64,000 nucleotides of DNA, from assembly GCF_008629685.1 (NCBI RefSeq), contig NZ_VWSF01000022.1, positions 1 to 64,000 of the forward strand. Reading direction: 5' to 3'. Of the stretch, positions 53,201 through 61,198 are shown piece by piece. The stretch comes from Adhaeribacter rhizoryzae (GTDB taxonomy: Bacteria; Bacteroidota; Bacteroidia; Cytophagales; Hymenobacteraceae). Numbering within the stretch: the first letter of the stretch is position 1; each line of letters opens with the position of its first letter. The notes under the pieces are model-generated. The model was not told the origin of the DNA. It was given only the letters and a program-made list of their open reading frames with translations, and did no database searches. Both the position numbers and the translations under genes were made by a program.

Positions 53201-53355
53201 ATCATAAAGAAACCGGTATGGATCCCGAAACCAACTCATTTGGTAACGAAAATGCAGCCGTAGCGCTTTCCGGAAACCTGAGACGCATTTTGACTTTAGG
53301 CACCAACTCACCCGCCACGCGGAACTACCTGGTAGGCTTAAATGTAACATTTTAA
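50221..53355 (+). CDS. SusC/RagA TonB-dependent outer-membrane transporter (xylan locus)
   Basis: A 1044-residue transporter. Signal peptide ends near VQAQS (residue ~44), followed by a carboxypeptidase-D-regulatory-like domain (VSGKVTEAGGGALPGVTVQI), ALEEVVVVGYGTQRAEAV (TonB-box region), the plug (IRIRGTRSLTASNDPLVVLD; SIDILKDASATAIYGSRGAN) and a long barrel ending NYLVGLNVTF. SusD begins 11 bp downstream. Position opposite the LacI-GH67-GH10 genes suggests import of glucuronoxylan oligosaccharides. Two ATGs occur in tandem at 50221 and 50224; either may be used. Confidence 0.95.
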   Translation: MMHYVLQKVPTSATQNHRFLRLKLIVVTALFLFLGLAWSTVQAQSRQVSGKVTEAGGGALPGVTVQIKGTTNGTASDAEGNFTLAVPDNNAVLVISYVGYVAKEVTVGNQTTINVVLSPDAKALEEVVVVGYGTQRAEAVTGSVASISGDVLREVPAGNITQALQGRLPGVEFSQTSSQPGASMQIRIRGTRSLTASNDPLVVLDGIPYPGSISDINPNDIQSIDILKDASATAIYGSRGANGVVLVTTKSGKIGQKPQISYNSFYGVKEVFSKFPMMNGQEFAALRKAAGLYNNSLDESDDVNTDWQDLLYRRGATQSHDLGVSGGTEKGRYNFSAGYFNDQGVIPTQQYNRYTMRGSLDQGIGNYIRVGFTTNNNYNKTQGNNVGLYGNLSNSPIANPYNTDGTLKRTIKMPLDESFVLTRDIIEGLSDRWLSETKAFATYNTLFGEVQIPGVEGLKYRANLGLNYRQSQGGGYTARGVNAVNAETPSTGSVSNSVTTDWTIENLLTYDRTFAGKHNVNIVGLYSASQTAFNRSQIAAIDIPSDAFQYYNLGNAAGEITVAPGEQQYTLSGLMSWMGRAMYSYDDRYLLSATVRSDGSSRLAPGYKWHTYPAVSVGWNVARESFMQNVGLVNMLKLRVGYGQTSNQAVNPYATLGLLSTRPYNFGPTNYQTGFYVSQIPNPNLGWEYSQTFNYGLDFAILNNRLSGTVEYYRTKTKDLLLGVNLPPTSGVGSIVQNVGQTQNKGIELSLNGVILENLNGWTWEAGVNLYANRNKVVALASGQDRDESNWWFVGHPVNVIFDFEKLGLWNAEDPHRNILEPTANADETLGSIRVKYTGTFNADGTPTRAIGPADRQIIDVNPRFQGGFNTRVSYKGFDLSAVAAFQNGGIVNSTIYGSGGYLNMLSGRRNNVKVDYWTPENTDAAYPRPGKYLSGDNPKYASTLGYFNHSYLKIRTVSLGYNFNKNDWMQKAGVGNLRLYVTAQNPFVLFSPYHKETGMDPETNSFGNENAAVALSGNLRRILTLGTNSPATRNYLVGLNVTF

Positions 53356-53366
53356 CGAAAAGCACC

Positions 53367-55322
53367 ATGAAAAAACGATATAACATAAAATCAATTATAG
53401 GAACAGCCGCCCTAACCTTATTTCTGGCGGGATGCTCCGATATTTTAGAAGAACAACCGCGAAGTATTTATGAACCCGGTTTTTTTCGTACCGAAAGAGG
53501 TGTTCAGGGAGGATTAACTTCTATGTATGCCCACTTGCGTTATATATATGGGCAAGCCTACTACTATAATGCTACCCAAACCGGTACCGACGAAGTAACA
53601 TGGGCCCAGAGTGCGGATCAAAACTTTAAGGTAATGGATCTGTCGGGTCAGGGAGAACTGAATGCTGCCAGCAGCCGGGCCGATGTATTGTGGGGAGCCG
53701 CATTCTCTAACATTAATACGGCTAGCGGTATTATCGAGAATGCTGCCGAAGTAGGAACAATTTCAAATGCGCTGATTGGCGAAGCCAGGTTCTTCCGCGC
53801 ATTCGATTACTTTCAGTTGGTGCAAACGTTTGGCGGGGTTCCTTTAGATTTAGGCGCCGGAGAACTAAAGTTTAACACCAACGCGGTGCGGACAGCCGTA
53901 CGCAACACGGTACCTGAGGTTTATACCAAAGCTATATTCCCGGATTTATTGATTGCGGTAAATGATTTGCCAGAAACCCCACGTGTTACCGGAGGGGCAT
54001 CTAAAAATGTTGCGCGCCATTATTTGGCAAAAGCCTATCTTACTTACGCCTGGTGGCTGGAAAATCCAAACAATATTCCTACTTACCCGGAAGCTCCGCG
54101 CACTGATCCGGATGGACACAATGCCCAGTGGTACTTTCAGCAGGCATACGACGTAGCTGCAACCGCCATTAATAACCCTGGCCCGTATGCTTTACAGCCT
54201 ACTTACTACGATGTAAACCTAGGATCAAACGACCGCAACAAGGAAACAATGCTGTACGCCGACCATACGGAATCGAGCCAGTTTTATAACGGCGGTAGCC
54301 TTACTTTTGGCTCTGGCGGTGCTCCCGATAACTTTGCCGGCTGGATGATGACCTGGAATTATACCGAGCTCAGAAGTGGCGCCGATCCAAACTGGGCGGC
54401 TTCCATCAACTCCGTTCAGCGGGAAGCAGTACAAGCCTTAGGGCGCCCTTGGACCCGGATGGCTCCTACCATTGGGGTATTTACCAACACCTTTGCTGAT
54501 AAAACAAATGATTCGCGCTACGATGGTACCTTTACCACCGTTTTCCGGGGCAACTGGCCCAAAGCCGGCGATACAAAAGCGGTGGTATATAATGCCAATA
54601 GTTTGCCGGTTAGCCCAGGCGGAGCAATATTAACTTTCCTGAACGACGAACCCGCTACGCCTATTACGTATCCTAACGGAGCAGGCAGAAACGGTATTGG
54701 TGCCGGTGAATTACCCGGCAGATCTGATTTTGTAATATCGCCGCAAGGCATAAGCAGAATTGTATATCCCGGTCTTTGGAAGCTTGGACCTTACCGTACC
54801 GACAACGGCAATGGATTAGGCCAGCCAAATGCGGGCAGTACCCGGCCCTTTAACATTGCTAAATATTCAGAGTTCTACTTTATAGCGGCCGAAGCTGCGG
54901 TAAAGGGTGCCGCTACGCAACCGGGTAAAAGCGCCAGAGATCTGATTAACGTTATTCGGGCCCGTGCCGGCAAATGGCGCTGGGATAACAACGGCAATAC
55001 GGCCAAAGTAGTAGATAATAGTGCAGCGATGATTGCGGCTACGCCCGCCACTATAGATATTAATTATATTCTGGCAGAACGTTCGCGGGAGTATTTTGGT
55101 GAAGGATACCGCTGGTTTGATTTGGTGCGTACCCAAAAATGGACGGAACTGGCTTCTACTTACCAGATTGCCGGTGTTGCAAAAGGAGATCATAAAGCGG
55201 TTACCGTAACGCGTACCATTCAACCATTCCATTATTTGCGCCCAATTCCGCTCGGGCAGCTGGATGCAATGCAAATGACCGCCGAAGAAAAAACCAAATT
55301 TCAGAACCCAGGCTATTTGTAA
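53367..55322 (+). CDS. SusD/RagB family outer-membrane lipoprotein (xylan locus)
   Basis: A 651-residue lipoprotein (lipobox LTLFLAGC, Cys ~22) with SusD features: DILEEQPRSIYEPGFFRTER at the N-terminus, GEARFFRAFDYFQLVQTFGG near 140 and the C-terminal YILAERSREYFGEGYRWFDL with a PIPLGQLDAM tail near 635. It partners the SusC encoded 11 bp upstream. Sequence divergence from the first SusD in the window implies a different ligand. A terminator follows at 55332-55368. Confidence 0.94.
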   Translation: MKKRYNIKSIIGTAALTLFLAGCSDILEEQPRSIYEPGFFRTERGVQGGLTSMYAHLRYIYGQAYYYNATQTGTDEVTWAQSADQNFKVMDLSGQGELNAASSRADVLWGAAFSNINTASGIIENAAEVGTISNALIGEARFFRAFDYFQLVQTFGGVPLDLGAGELKFNTNAVRTAVRNTVPEVYTKAIFPDLLIAVNDLPETPRVTGGASKNVARHYLAKAYLTYAWWLENPNNIPTYPEAPRTDPDGHNAQWYFQQAYDVAATAINNPGPYALQPTYYDVNLGSNDRNKETMLYADHTESSQFYNGGSLTFGSGGAPDNFAGWMMTWNYTELRSGADPNWAASINSVQREAVQALGRPWTRMAPTIGVFTNTFADKTNDSRYDGTFTTVFRGNWPKAGDTKAVVYNANSLPVSPGGAILTFLNDEPATPITYPNGAGRNGIGAGELPGRSDFVISPQGISRIVYPGLWKLGPYRTDNGNGLGQPNAGSTRPFNIAKYSEFYFIAAEAAVKGAATQPGKSARDLINVIRARAGKWRWDNNGNTAKVVDNSAAMIAATPATIDINYILAERSREYFGEGYRWFDLVRTQKWTELASTYQIAGVAKGDHKAVTVTRTIQPFHYLRPIPLGQLDAMQMTAEEKTKFQNPGYL

Positions 55323-55331
55323 TTGCTAGCT

Positions 55332-55368
55332 AAACAAGGTGTACCAGTCCGGTACACCTTGTTTATTT
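55332..55368 (+). terminator. terminator after the xylan-locus SusD
   Basis: AAACAAGGTGTACC (55332-55345) pairs with GGTACACCTTGTTT (55351-55364): 14-bp perfect stem, 5-nt loop, T-rich tail. Confidence 0.88.
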
Positions 55369-55611
55369 AAAAGCCTGCCCAAAGGCCTGTTAACTATTTT
55401 AAAAAACCAAAAGCTGGCCTGGCGCAAAACCACTGCTTACAGTAATCCTGAAAATTTAAAAACAGGCAGACTTAATACATAAAAAATAATTACTTTAGGC
55501 ACTTACTTATGCAGTTAATGCTCATTAAGTAAACACCCGCTTCCTTTATTAAAATTGAAATTCCCGAACTCAGATAAAAATTATTAACCAACTATCCACC
55601 AGCTTGCGCTC

Positions 55612-56469
55612 ATGAAATTATTTTTGAAAAGCTTACTCTTTTGTTTAATAATAGCTTCTTTAACGGCTGCCGCTCCCCCGCAGAACGGTGCTAAAGTAAA
55701 CTGGAAAAATGTAAAAGTTTTGGTGTATACCAAAAACGGTAAAGGTTATGTGCACGATAATATACCTTTTGCGGCTAAAAGTATTCAGAAAATGGGCCAG
55801 GAGAATGGGTTTAAAGTAGAAGTAACCGAAGACCCGGCAATATTTACCGAAGACAAACTAAAAGATTTTACCTTAATTATTTTTACCAGTACCAACAACG
55901 ATGTATTTGATACCGATGCCCAAAGAACGGCTTTCCGGCGCTACATACAAGCCGGCGGCGGCTTTGTAGGAGTGCACTCGGTAACCGGTACCGAACGTAA
56001 CTGGACCTGGTTTAAGCAAATGGTGGGCGGAACTTTTGTCTGGCATGCCAAAAACCAGGTATTTAATGTAAAATTAATTGATCCATCGCACCCCACCATG
56101 CAAGGTTTGCCTAAAGTTTGGGAACGCAGTTTAGGCGACGAATGCTATTTTACCAAAGAGCTTTACCCGGGCATAAAAGTTACCATGGCCCACGACTTAA
56201 CTTCTTTTAAAGCTTTAGATGCCGCCGATGCCGAAAAAGTTAAGCAATATTCTGGCCCTTATAAAGATTTGTTTCCGGCAGTTTGGTACCAGCATTTTGA
56301 CGGCGGCAATATTTGGGTTACCACCCTGGGCCATAACAAAGAATACTACCAGGAACCTATGTTTTTAAAGCACTTATTACAAGGCATCCAATTTATTGCT
56401 GGCCAAAGCAAAAAACTCGATTATACCAAAGCATATGCCCAATCGAAAGATGCGCCCGTGCGGTATTAA
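55612..56469 (+). CDS. ThuA-domain protein, exported
   Basis: A 285-residue exported protein (signal peptide MKLFLKSLLFCLIIASLTAA) consisting of one ThuA/class-I glutamine-amidotransferase-like domain: VKVLVYTKNGKGYVHDNIP, FTLIIFTSTNNDVFDTDAQR, GGGFVGVHSVTGTERNW and VTTLGHNKEYYQEPMFLKH. The family acts in sugar (trehalose-type, keto-sugar) utilisation, with unclear chemistry. It precedes a Tat-exported Gfo/Idh/MocA gene by 57 bp, repeating the ThuA + Gfo/Idh pairing of the 22.7-28.6 kb unit with separate polypeptides. Confidence 0.9.
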   Translation: MKLFLKSLLFCLIIASLTAAAPPQNGAKVNWKNVKVLVYTKNGKGYVHDNIPFAAKSIQKMGQENGFKVEVTEDPAIFTEDKLKDFTLIIFTSTNNDVFDTDAQRTAFRRYIQAGGGFVGVHSVTGTERNWTWFKQMVGGTFVWHAKNQVFNVKLIDPSHPTMQGLPKVWERSLGDECYFTKELYPGIKVTMAHDLTSFKALDAADAEKVKQYSGPYKDLFPAVWYQHFDGGNIWVTTLGHNKEYYQEPMFLKHLLQGIQFIAGQSKKLDYTKAYAQSKDAPVRY

Positions 56470-56526
56470 ATTTTATGCCTAAATTAACCTATACTAAAAT
56501 TATCCACCAACTATAGTAAACTTATC

Positions 56527-57963
56527 ATGAATAAAAATGAGCATGAATTAAATAGCAGAAGGGAGTTTATTAAAAAAGCAGCAAAAAGTGCTTTGGTTAC
56601 TTCCGTGGCTATTACCGGCTTTCCTACTATTGTGCCCGCCTCGGTATTTGGCAAAAATGCCCCCAGCAACAAAATTAATATTGGGCAGATTGGTATTGGC
56701 CGGATAGCCCGGGGCCATGATTTACCCGAAACCTTTAAATACGATGTGGCCCGGATTATGGCCGTAGCCGACGTAGATAAAAACCGGCTACAAAGCGGCA
56801 AACAAATGATAGAAGGTTGGTACGATAAAAAAATGAATACCAAAGGCTACCTGGATGTAAAAATCTACGACGACTATAAAGAACTGCTGGCCAATAAAGA
56901 TATTGATGCGGTTATGATTAGCACCCCGGATCACTGGCACGCCCAACCCGCCATAGAGGCCGCAATGGCCGGCAAGCATATTTACCTGCAAAAGCCAACT
57001 TCCCTTACCATAGAAGAAGGCCGCCAAATGAGCGATGCCGTGCGTAAATCAGGGGTTACGTTTCAGTTGGGCAGCCAGCAGCGTTCTATAAATCCGTGGC
57101 CGCAGTTTAAAAAAGCTTGCGAGCTGGTCCGGAATGGCCGTATTGGTAAATTATTAAATGTGCATGTAGGTTTACCTTCTGACCCTGCCGGTGGCAGCAC
57201 CGCCGAAATGCCGATTCCAGAAAATCTGAACTACGACATGTGGCTGGGCTCTACCCCTTATATTTATTATACCGAAGAGCGGGTGCATTCGCAAAAAGAC
57301 GTTAATTCCCGTCCGGGGTGGTTGCGCTCTGAGCAATTTGGGGCCGGTATGATAACCGGTTGGGGTGTTCACCACATAGATATTGCGCATTGGGGTATGA
57401 ATACAGAACTAACCGGCCCCATTGAACTAGAAGCAAAATTTGCAGATTTCCCGAAAAAAGGATTATGGTCGGTGCACGGCGATTATGCCGTAGAATCGAA
57501 GTATGCTAACGGGGTAACCATGTTTATAAACAGTAAAAACCCGAACGGTATTAAGTTTGAAGGCACCAACGGCTGGATATTTGTTACCCGTGGCGAAGGC
57601 GGCGTTACCGCCTCAGACCCAACTTCCGGTGGCAAACAAAACAAAGCCTTCACGGCCAGCGACCCCAAAATATTAACTTCCGAAATAGGAGCCAAAGAAA
57701 CCCACCTGTACGCCAGCCCCGAGCAGCACGGCAATTGGCTCGATTGTATCCAGAACAAAAAAGAAACCATTAGTCCGGCCGAGGTGGCCCACCGTTCGTG
57801 CAGTGCCTGTTTGCTGGCGCACGCTGCCATGAAAGTGCCGGGCAAACTATATTGGGACCCTAAAAAAGAAGAATTTAAAAATAATGCCGAAGCCAATAAA
57901 TTACTCTCCAGGCCGCAGCGTTACCCGTACGGTACTAATTATGTAGTCAACAGAAAAAGCTAA
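56527..57963 (+). CDS. Tat-exported Gfo/Idh/MocA oxidoreductase
   Basis: A 478-residue oxidoreductase with a twin-arginine-type leader (NSRREFIKKAAKSALVTSVA), so it should fold with NAD(P) in the cytoplasm before export. The Rossmann motif IGQIGIGRIARG is near residue 58 and the family segment STPDHWHAQPAIEAAMAGKH near 137; GWGVHHIDIAHWGMN near 280 and the C-terminal NWLDCIQNKKETISPAEVAH (about residue 410) are typical of the exported subgroup. Related exported members act on glycosides by a transient-oxidation mechanism. It follows the ThuA gene by 57 bp. Confidence 0.92.
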   Translation: MNKNEHELNSRREFIKKAAKSALVTSVAITGFPTIVPASVFGKNAPSNKINIGQIGIGRIARGHDLPETFKYDVARIMAVADVDKNRLQSGKQMIEGWYDKKMNTKGYLDVKIYDDYKELLANKDIDAVMISTPDHWHAQPAIEAAMAGKHIYLQKPTSLTIEEGRQMSDAVRKSGVTFQLGSQQRSINPWPQFKKACELVRNGRIGKLLNVHVGLPSDPAGGSTAEMPIPENLNYDMWLGSTPYIYYTEERVHSQKDVNSRPGWLRSEQFGAGMITGWGVHHIDIAHWGMNTELTGPIELEAKFADFPKKGLWSVHGDYAVESKYANGVTMFINSKNPNGIKFEGTNGWIFVTRGEGGVTASDPTSGGKQNKAFTASDPKILTSEIGAKETHLYASPEQHGNWLDCIQNKKETISPAEVAHRSCSACLLAHAAMKVPGKLYWDPKKEEFKNNAEANKLLSRPQRYPYGTNYVVNRKS

Positions 57964-58311
57964 TTCGTATTTGCCATTTCTAATTTTAGAATTTATAGCA
58001 ACGGATAAGAATATAATCTGAAGCTGTTTAATATTTCTGACTCGAGCAGAATCTGGTGCCATTGGTGGTGTTATCGCTGCTAATTCTAAAGCTTCTGCCA
58101 AACTGCTTGCTGGTGCCTCCTTCGCGAGGGCAGCGGGTTTAACCAATATTTAAAATGCTAAACAGCTTCACATTTTAATTTAATACAGGCTATTATAATA
58201 TCGAAAAGAAAACTGGGAAATATTCAACTGGGTTTCTTTAATATATTGCCGCTGGTAATTTTTGCCTAGAAAATCCAAAACCGCCTTTTAAAAATATTAT
58301 ATAAAATATAA
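57964..58311. other. 348-bp gap with a coding-like remnant
   Basis: Most is AT-rich. From 58037 to 58153 a plus-strand frame without ATG reads LTRAESGAIGGVIAANSKAS, continuing Ala/Gly-rich to a TAA, in codons (GGT, GCT, TCT) unlike those of neighbouring genes. It could be a gene fragment or chance; I do not assign a product. Confidence 0.35.
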
Positions 58312-59115
58312 ATGTTTAACCTAACAGATAAAGTAATTGTAGTAACGGGTGGCACCGGCATTTTGGGCGGTGCGTTTATTAAAGGCATAGCCGATGCCGG
58401 TGGTAAAGTAGTAATATTGGGCCGGAACGAGGAAGTGGGACGCGAAAGGGAACAAGAAGTAATATCCGCTGGCGGAGATGCTTTGTTTATTCCGGCCGAT
58501 GTTTTGCAACAGGAAGACTTGGAAAAAGTCTGCCAGCAGGTGTTAGATACCTTTGGCCGGATAGATGCTTTGGTTAATGGCGCCGGTGGCAACGTGGCCG
58601 AAGCGGTAATTGGTCCCGATAAGGATATTTTTTCGGTAAATATCCAAGCCCTGAAGCAGGTTTTCGATTTGAACCTGTACGGTACCATTTTACCCACTAC
58701 TATTTTTGGCCGGCACATGGTAACCAATGGTGGTACCATTATTAATATTTCTTCGATGGCTGCCCAGTCGGCGATAACGAGGGTACTGGGCTACTCTATG
58801 GCAAAGGCCGCCGTCGATAATTTTACCCGCTGGATGGCAGTGGAACTGGCAAACCGCTACGGCGATAAAATACGGATGAATGCCATTGCGCCCGGCTTTT
58901 TTGTAACCCACCAAAACCGCAGTTTATTAACTACCCCCGATGGCGGCTATACGGCCCGCGGCGAAGCCGTTATCCGTAACACCCCTTACAAACGGTTTGG
59001 CGAACCCGAAGAACTGATTGGCACCTTAATTTGGTTACTCAGCGATGCCTCTAAATTTGTAAGCGGCGAAGTAATCTGCGTAGACGGTGGCTTTTCGGTG
59101 TTTTCGGGCGTTTAG
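58312..59115 (+). CDS. SDR-family D-mannonate oxidoreductase (fructuronate reductase)
   Basis: A 267-residue short-chain dehydrogenase. The cofactor motif is TGGTGILGGAFIKGIADAGG (residues ~11-30); LVNGAGGN near 88 and the catalytic Ser-Tyr-Lys set ISSMAAQ...GYSMAKAAVDNF near 145-170 are intact, and the end (FVSGEVICVDGGFSVFSGV) is standard. The gene is 184 bp upstream of uxuA, and SDR enzymes next to uxuA in Bacteroidota and Thermotoga replace UxuB, reducing D-fructuronate to D-mannonate. Specificity is therefore from context; the fold is certain. Confidence 0.88.
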   Translation: MFNLTDKVIVVTGGTGILGGAFIKGIADAGGKVVILGRNEEVGREREQEVISAGGDALFIPADVLQQEDLEKVCQQVLDTFGRIDALVNGAGGNVAEAVIGPDKDIFSVNIQALKQVFDLNLYGTILPTTIFGRHMVTNGGTIINISSMAAQSAITRVLGYSMAKAAVDNFTRWMAVELANRYGDKIRMNAIAPGFFVTHQNRSLLTTPDGGYTARGEAVIRNTPYKRFGEPEELIGTLIWLLSDASKFVSGEVICVDGGFSVFSGV

Positions 59116-59171
59116 TTAAATATTTAATTCATTTTACAAATAAAATAAGGAAGGTACAAGGACTTCAAATT

Positions 59172-59230
59172 CTGTCATTCAGGAGGAAACTATGTTGTTA
59201 CTTGCCAAATAGTTTCCTCCTGAATGACAG
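59172..59230. repeat. palindromic intergenic repeat, diverged copy 4
   Basis: Perfect 22-nt arms at 59172-59193 and 59209-59230 with a 15-nt loop. The outer GTCATTC / GAATGAC matches the other copies and a GGGGTGGA follows, but the inner stem (AGGAGGAAACTAT) differs. May double as a terminator for the SDR gene. Confidence 0.65.
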
Positions 59231-59299
59231 GGGTGGACTCCTGTAATTAATTATAGCTAACTAGCAAATAGGTTATTACATAAATCATTTAAACAATCC

Positions 59300-60469
59300 A
59301 TGAAATTGCGAGAAACTTGGCGTTGGTTTGGTCCGCAAGACCCGGTAACGCTGCAGGATATTAAACAAACCGGTGCCGAGGGTATTGTAACGGCCTTGCA
59401 CCACATTCCGCACGGCGAGGTTTGGCCCATAGCAGAAATACAAAAGCGGCAGGCCGAATTAGCTGCTTATGATCTTACCTGGGATGTGGTAGAAAGCGTA
59501 ACCATTCACGAATCTATCAAAACCCGCACCGGCGATTACCAGCGCTATATCGATTTATACAAAGAATCTCTGCGGAATATTGCCGCCTGCGGCATTAAGA
59601 TTGTAACCTACAATTTTATGCCCGTAAACGACTGGACCCGCACCGATTTGGATTTAATAATGCCCGATGGTTCCAAAGCGCTTTACTTTAACTGGTTCGA
59701 TCTAGCGGTATTCGATATTCATATTCTGCAAAGAGAAAATGCCCGTCAGGATTATTCTGAGGCAGTTTTGGAGGAAGCGGAAAAAAGATACCAAAGCTAT
59801 ACGCCGGAAAAATTAGATTACCTGGTAAATATTGTCATGTTCGGGATTCCGGGTGAGAAAAAACAGACTTTGGAAGAAATGCGGGCAAATTTGGCCCGTT
59901 ACCAAAATATTGACCGCACCGTACTACGCGAAAACCTGAAATATTTTCTGCAGCAAATAGCGCCGGTAGCCGATGAAGTAGGAATAAAACTGGCCATTCA
60001 CCCTGATGATCCGCCGTTTAATATTTTGGGTTTACCACGCATTGTGAGTACCGCCGAAGATTTAGAATTTATTTTATCAGCCGTACCCAACCCAAGCAAT
60101 GGCATTTGTTTCTGTACCGGTTCGCTGGGCGCTAACCCCCATAATAATTTACCCGCAATGGCCCACATGGTAGGTGACCGCATTCATTTTGTGCATTTAA
60201 GAAATGTTAGAAAAGACGAACACGGCAATTTTTACGAAGACGACCACCTGGGCGGCGACGTAGATATGTACGCCGTAATGAAAGAAATCTTAACCGTTCA
60301 GCAGCAAGTAGCGGAGCCCATTCCGTTCCGGCCCGACCATGGCCACCAAATGATGGATGATTTGCAGAAAACCACTAACCCCGGCTATTCCTGCATTGGC
60401 CGGATGCGCGGTTTAGCTGAACTGCGTGGCTTACAAGAGGGTATTTGTCGTTCTGAAAACTGGGTTTAG
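59300..60469 (+). CDS. uxuA: mannonate dehydratase
   Basis: A 389-residue UxuA that dehydrates D-mannonate to 2-keto-3-deoxygluconate. Diagnostic segments: ETWRWFGPQDPVTLQDIKQT at residues ~4-23, GIVTALHHIPHGEVWP, LAIHPDDPPFNILGLPRI near 232, CFCTGSLGANPHNN near 268 (metal-binding Cys), HFVHLRNV and FRPDHGHQMMDD near 345. Full length for the family. Works directly after the SDR upstream and supplies the pathway for glucuronate released by the GH67 enzyme. Glucuronate isomerase (uxaC) and KDG kinase/aldolase are not in the window. Confidence 0.96.
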   Translation: MKLRETWRWFGPQDPVTLQDIKQTGAEGIVTALHHIPHGEVWPIAEIQKRQAELAAYDLTWDVVESVTIHESIKTRTGDYQRYIDLYKESLRNIAACGIKIVTYNFMPVNDWTRTDLDLIMPDGSKALYFNWFDLAVFDIHILQRENARQDYSEAVLEEAEKRYQSYTPEKLDYLVNIVMFGIPGEKKQTLEEMRANLARYQNIDRTVLRENLKYFLQQIAPVADEVGIKLAIHPDDPPFNILGLPRIVSTAEDLEFILSAVPNPSNGICFCTGSLGANPHNNLPAMAHMVGDRIHFVHLRNVRKDEHGNFYEDDHLGGDVDMYAVMKEILTVQQQVAEPIPFRPDHGHQMMDDLQKTTNPGYSCIGRMRGLAELRGLQEGICRSENWV

Positions 60470-60494
60470 AAAGAAGTTAGCAGTACGCCAAAAG

Positions 60495-61061
60495 ATGAAT
60501 AAAGTAAACCTTAAGAAATCTAAAAGTAAGGAATATCAATCAGCAAAGATTAAAAGGTATTGGATGATTGATGTTTTTGCCTTTCTTATTTGTTTCGCAG
60601 CAATGTTTGGAATTGGCGTAGTAAGCTTTGACAATATTTTACAAGGGACTAAATTTTTTATTTTATTTGCCTTAGCAGGACTCATAATTTCAATGATATT
60701 AGTTTGGCTATTGTTTGCAATCTTGCCGAACTTAAAAAATTATGAACGTACCTCTAAATATATTTCGACTAGTCTCATTTTTATTGGCCTTACATTGCTT
60801 GTTCCTGAAATTGCTGCTTTTATTAATGATAGATTTAGCTTAACTGCTGAATGTTCTGATTATAAAATACAGAGAAAATCCTTAGGAGGTAATCGCTCAA
60901 AGACTTATTGGATATATGTAAATATAAATGGTCAAGAGGAGCGTATTGAGCTTTATAAAACAAAGTGGGAACAGTACAATGAAAATGAACCAATTACACT
61001 TTGTATGGCAGTAGGCTTTTTGGGATTTGAAGTGATTAGAATAAGCAATAATAGTAGATAA
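60495..61061 (+). CDS. AT-rich membrane protein, unknown (DUF3592-like features)
   Basis: A 188-residue protein starting at the ATG at 60495; the frame is open upstream into uxuA, but that part is a shadow. Basic N-terminus (NKVNLKKSKSKEYQSAKIKR), then three hydrophobic segments (MIDVFAFLICFAAMFGIGVV; FFILFALAGLIISMILVWLL; ISTSLIFIGLTLLVPEIAAF) and an extracytoplasmic or cytoplasmic beta-like tail (YWIYVNINGQEERIELYKT) reminiscent of DUF3592. Composition is clearly more AT-rich and richer in AGA/TCT/AAT codons than flanking genes, suggesting acquisition. A terminator follows at 61147-61182. Confidence 0.65.
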   Translation: MNKVNLKKSKSKEYQSAKIKRYWMIDVFAFLICFAAMFGIGVVSFDNILQGTKFFILFALAGLIISMILVWLLFAILPNLKNYERTSKYISTSLIFIGLTLLVPEIAAFINDRFSLTAECSDYKIQRKSLGGNRSKTYWIYVNINGQEERIELYKTKWEQYNENEPITLCMAVGFLGFEVIRISNNSR

Positions 61062-61146
61062 AATAAAGCCTTCTACTTAACAAAAGCTAAAGTACGTTTA
61101 AACGCGTTCTAGTCCAGTCGTTAAATACTACCTATAATAATACTAT

Positions 61147-61182
61147 AAGCCCCGGTACCTGATGTTGGTGCCGGGGCTTTTA
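61147..61182. terminator. bidirectional terminator
   Basis: AAGCCCCGGTACC (61147-61159) and GGTGCCGGGGCTT (61167-61179), one mismatch, T/A tails on both sides; between convergent genes. Confidence 0.88.
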
Positions 61183-61198
61183 TATAAATAATTCAGGG

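Noticed and set aside
57901-58146. 81-codon minus-strand ORF
   Set aside because: Overlaps the end of the Gfo/Idh/MocA gene in antisense and has no credible translation signal or family match.
58266-58739. 157-codon minus-strand ORF
   Set aside because: Antisense to the SDR gene with its intact cofactor and catalytic motifs.
60426-60494. GTG-start extension of the AT-rich membrane protein into uxuA
   Set aside because: It overlaps the end of uxuA out of frame; the ATG at 60495 gives a normal protein start.
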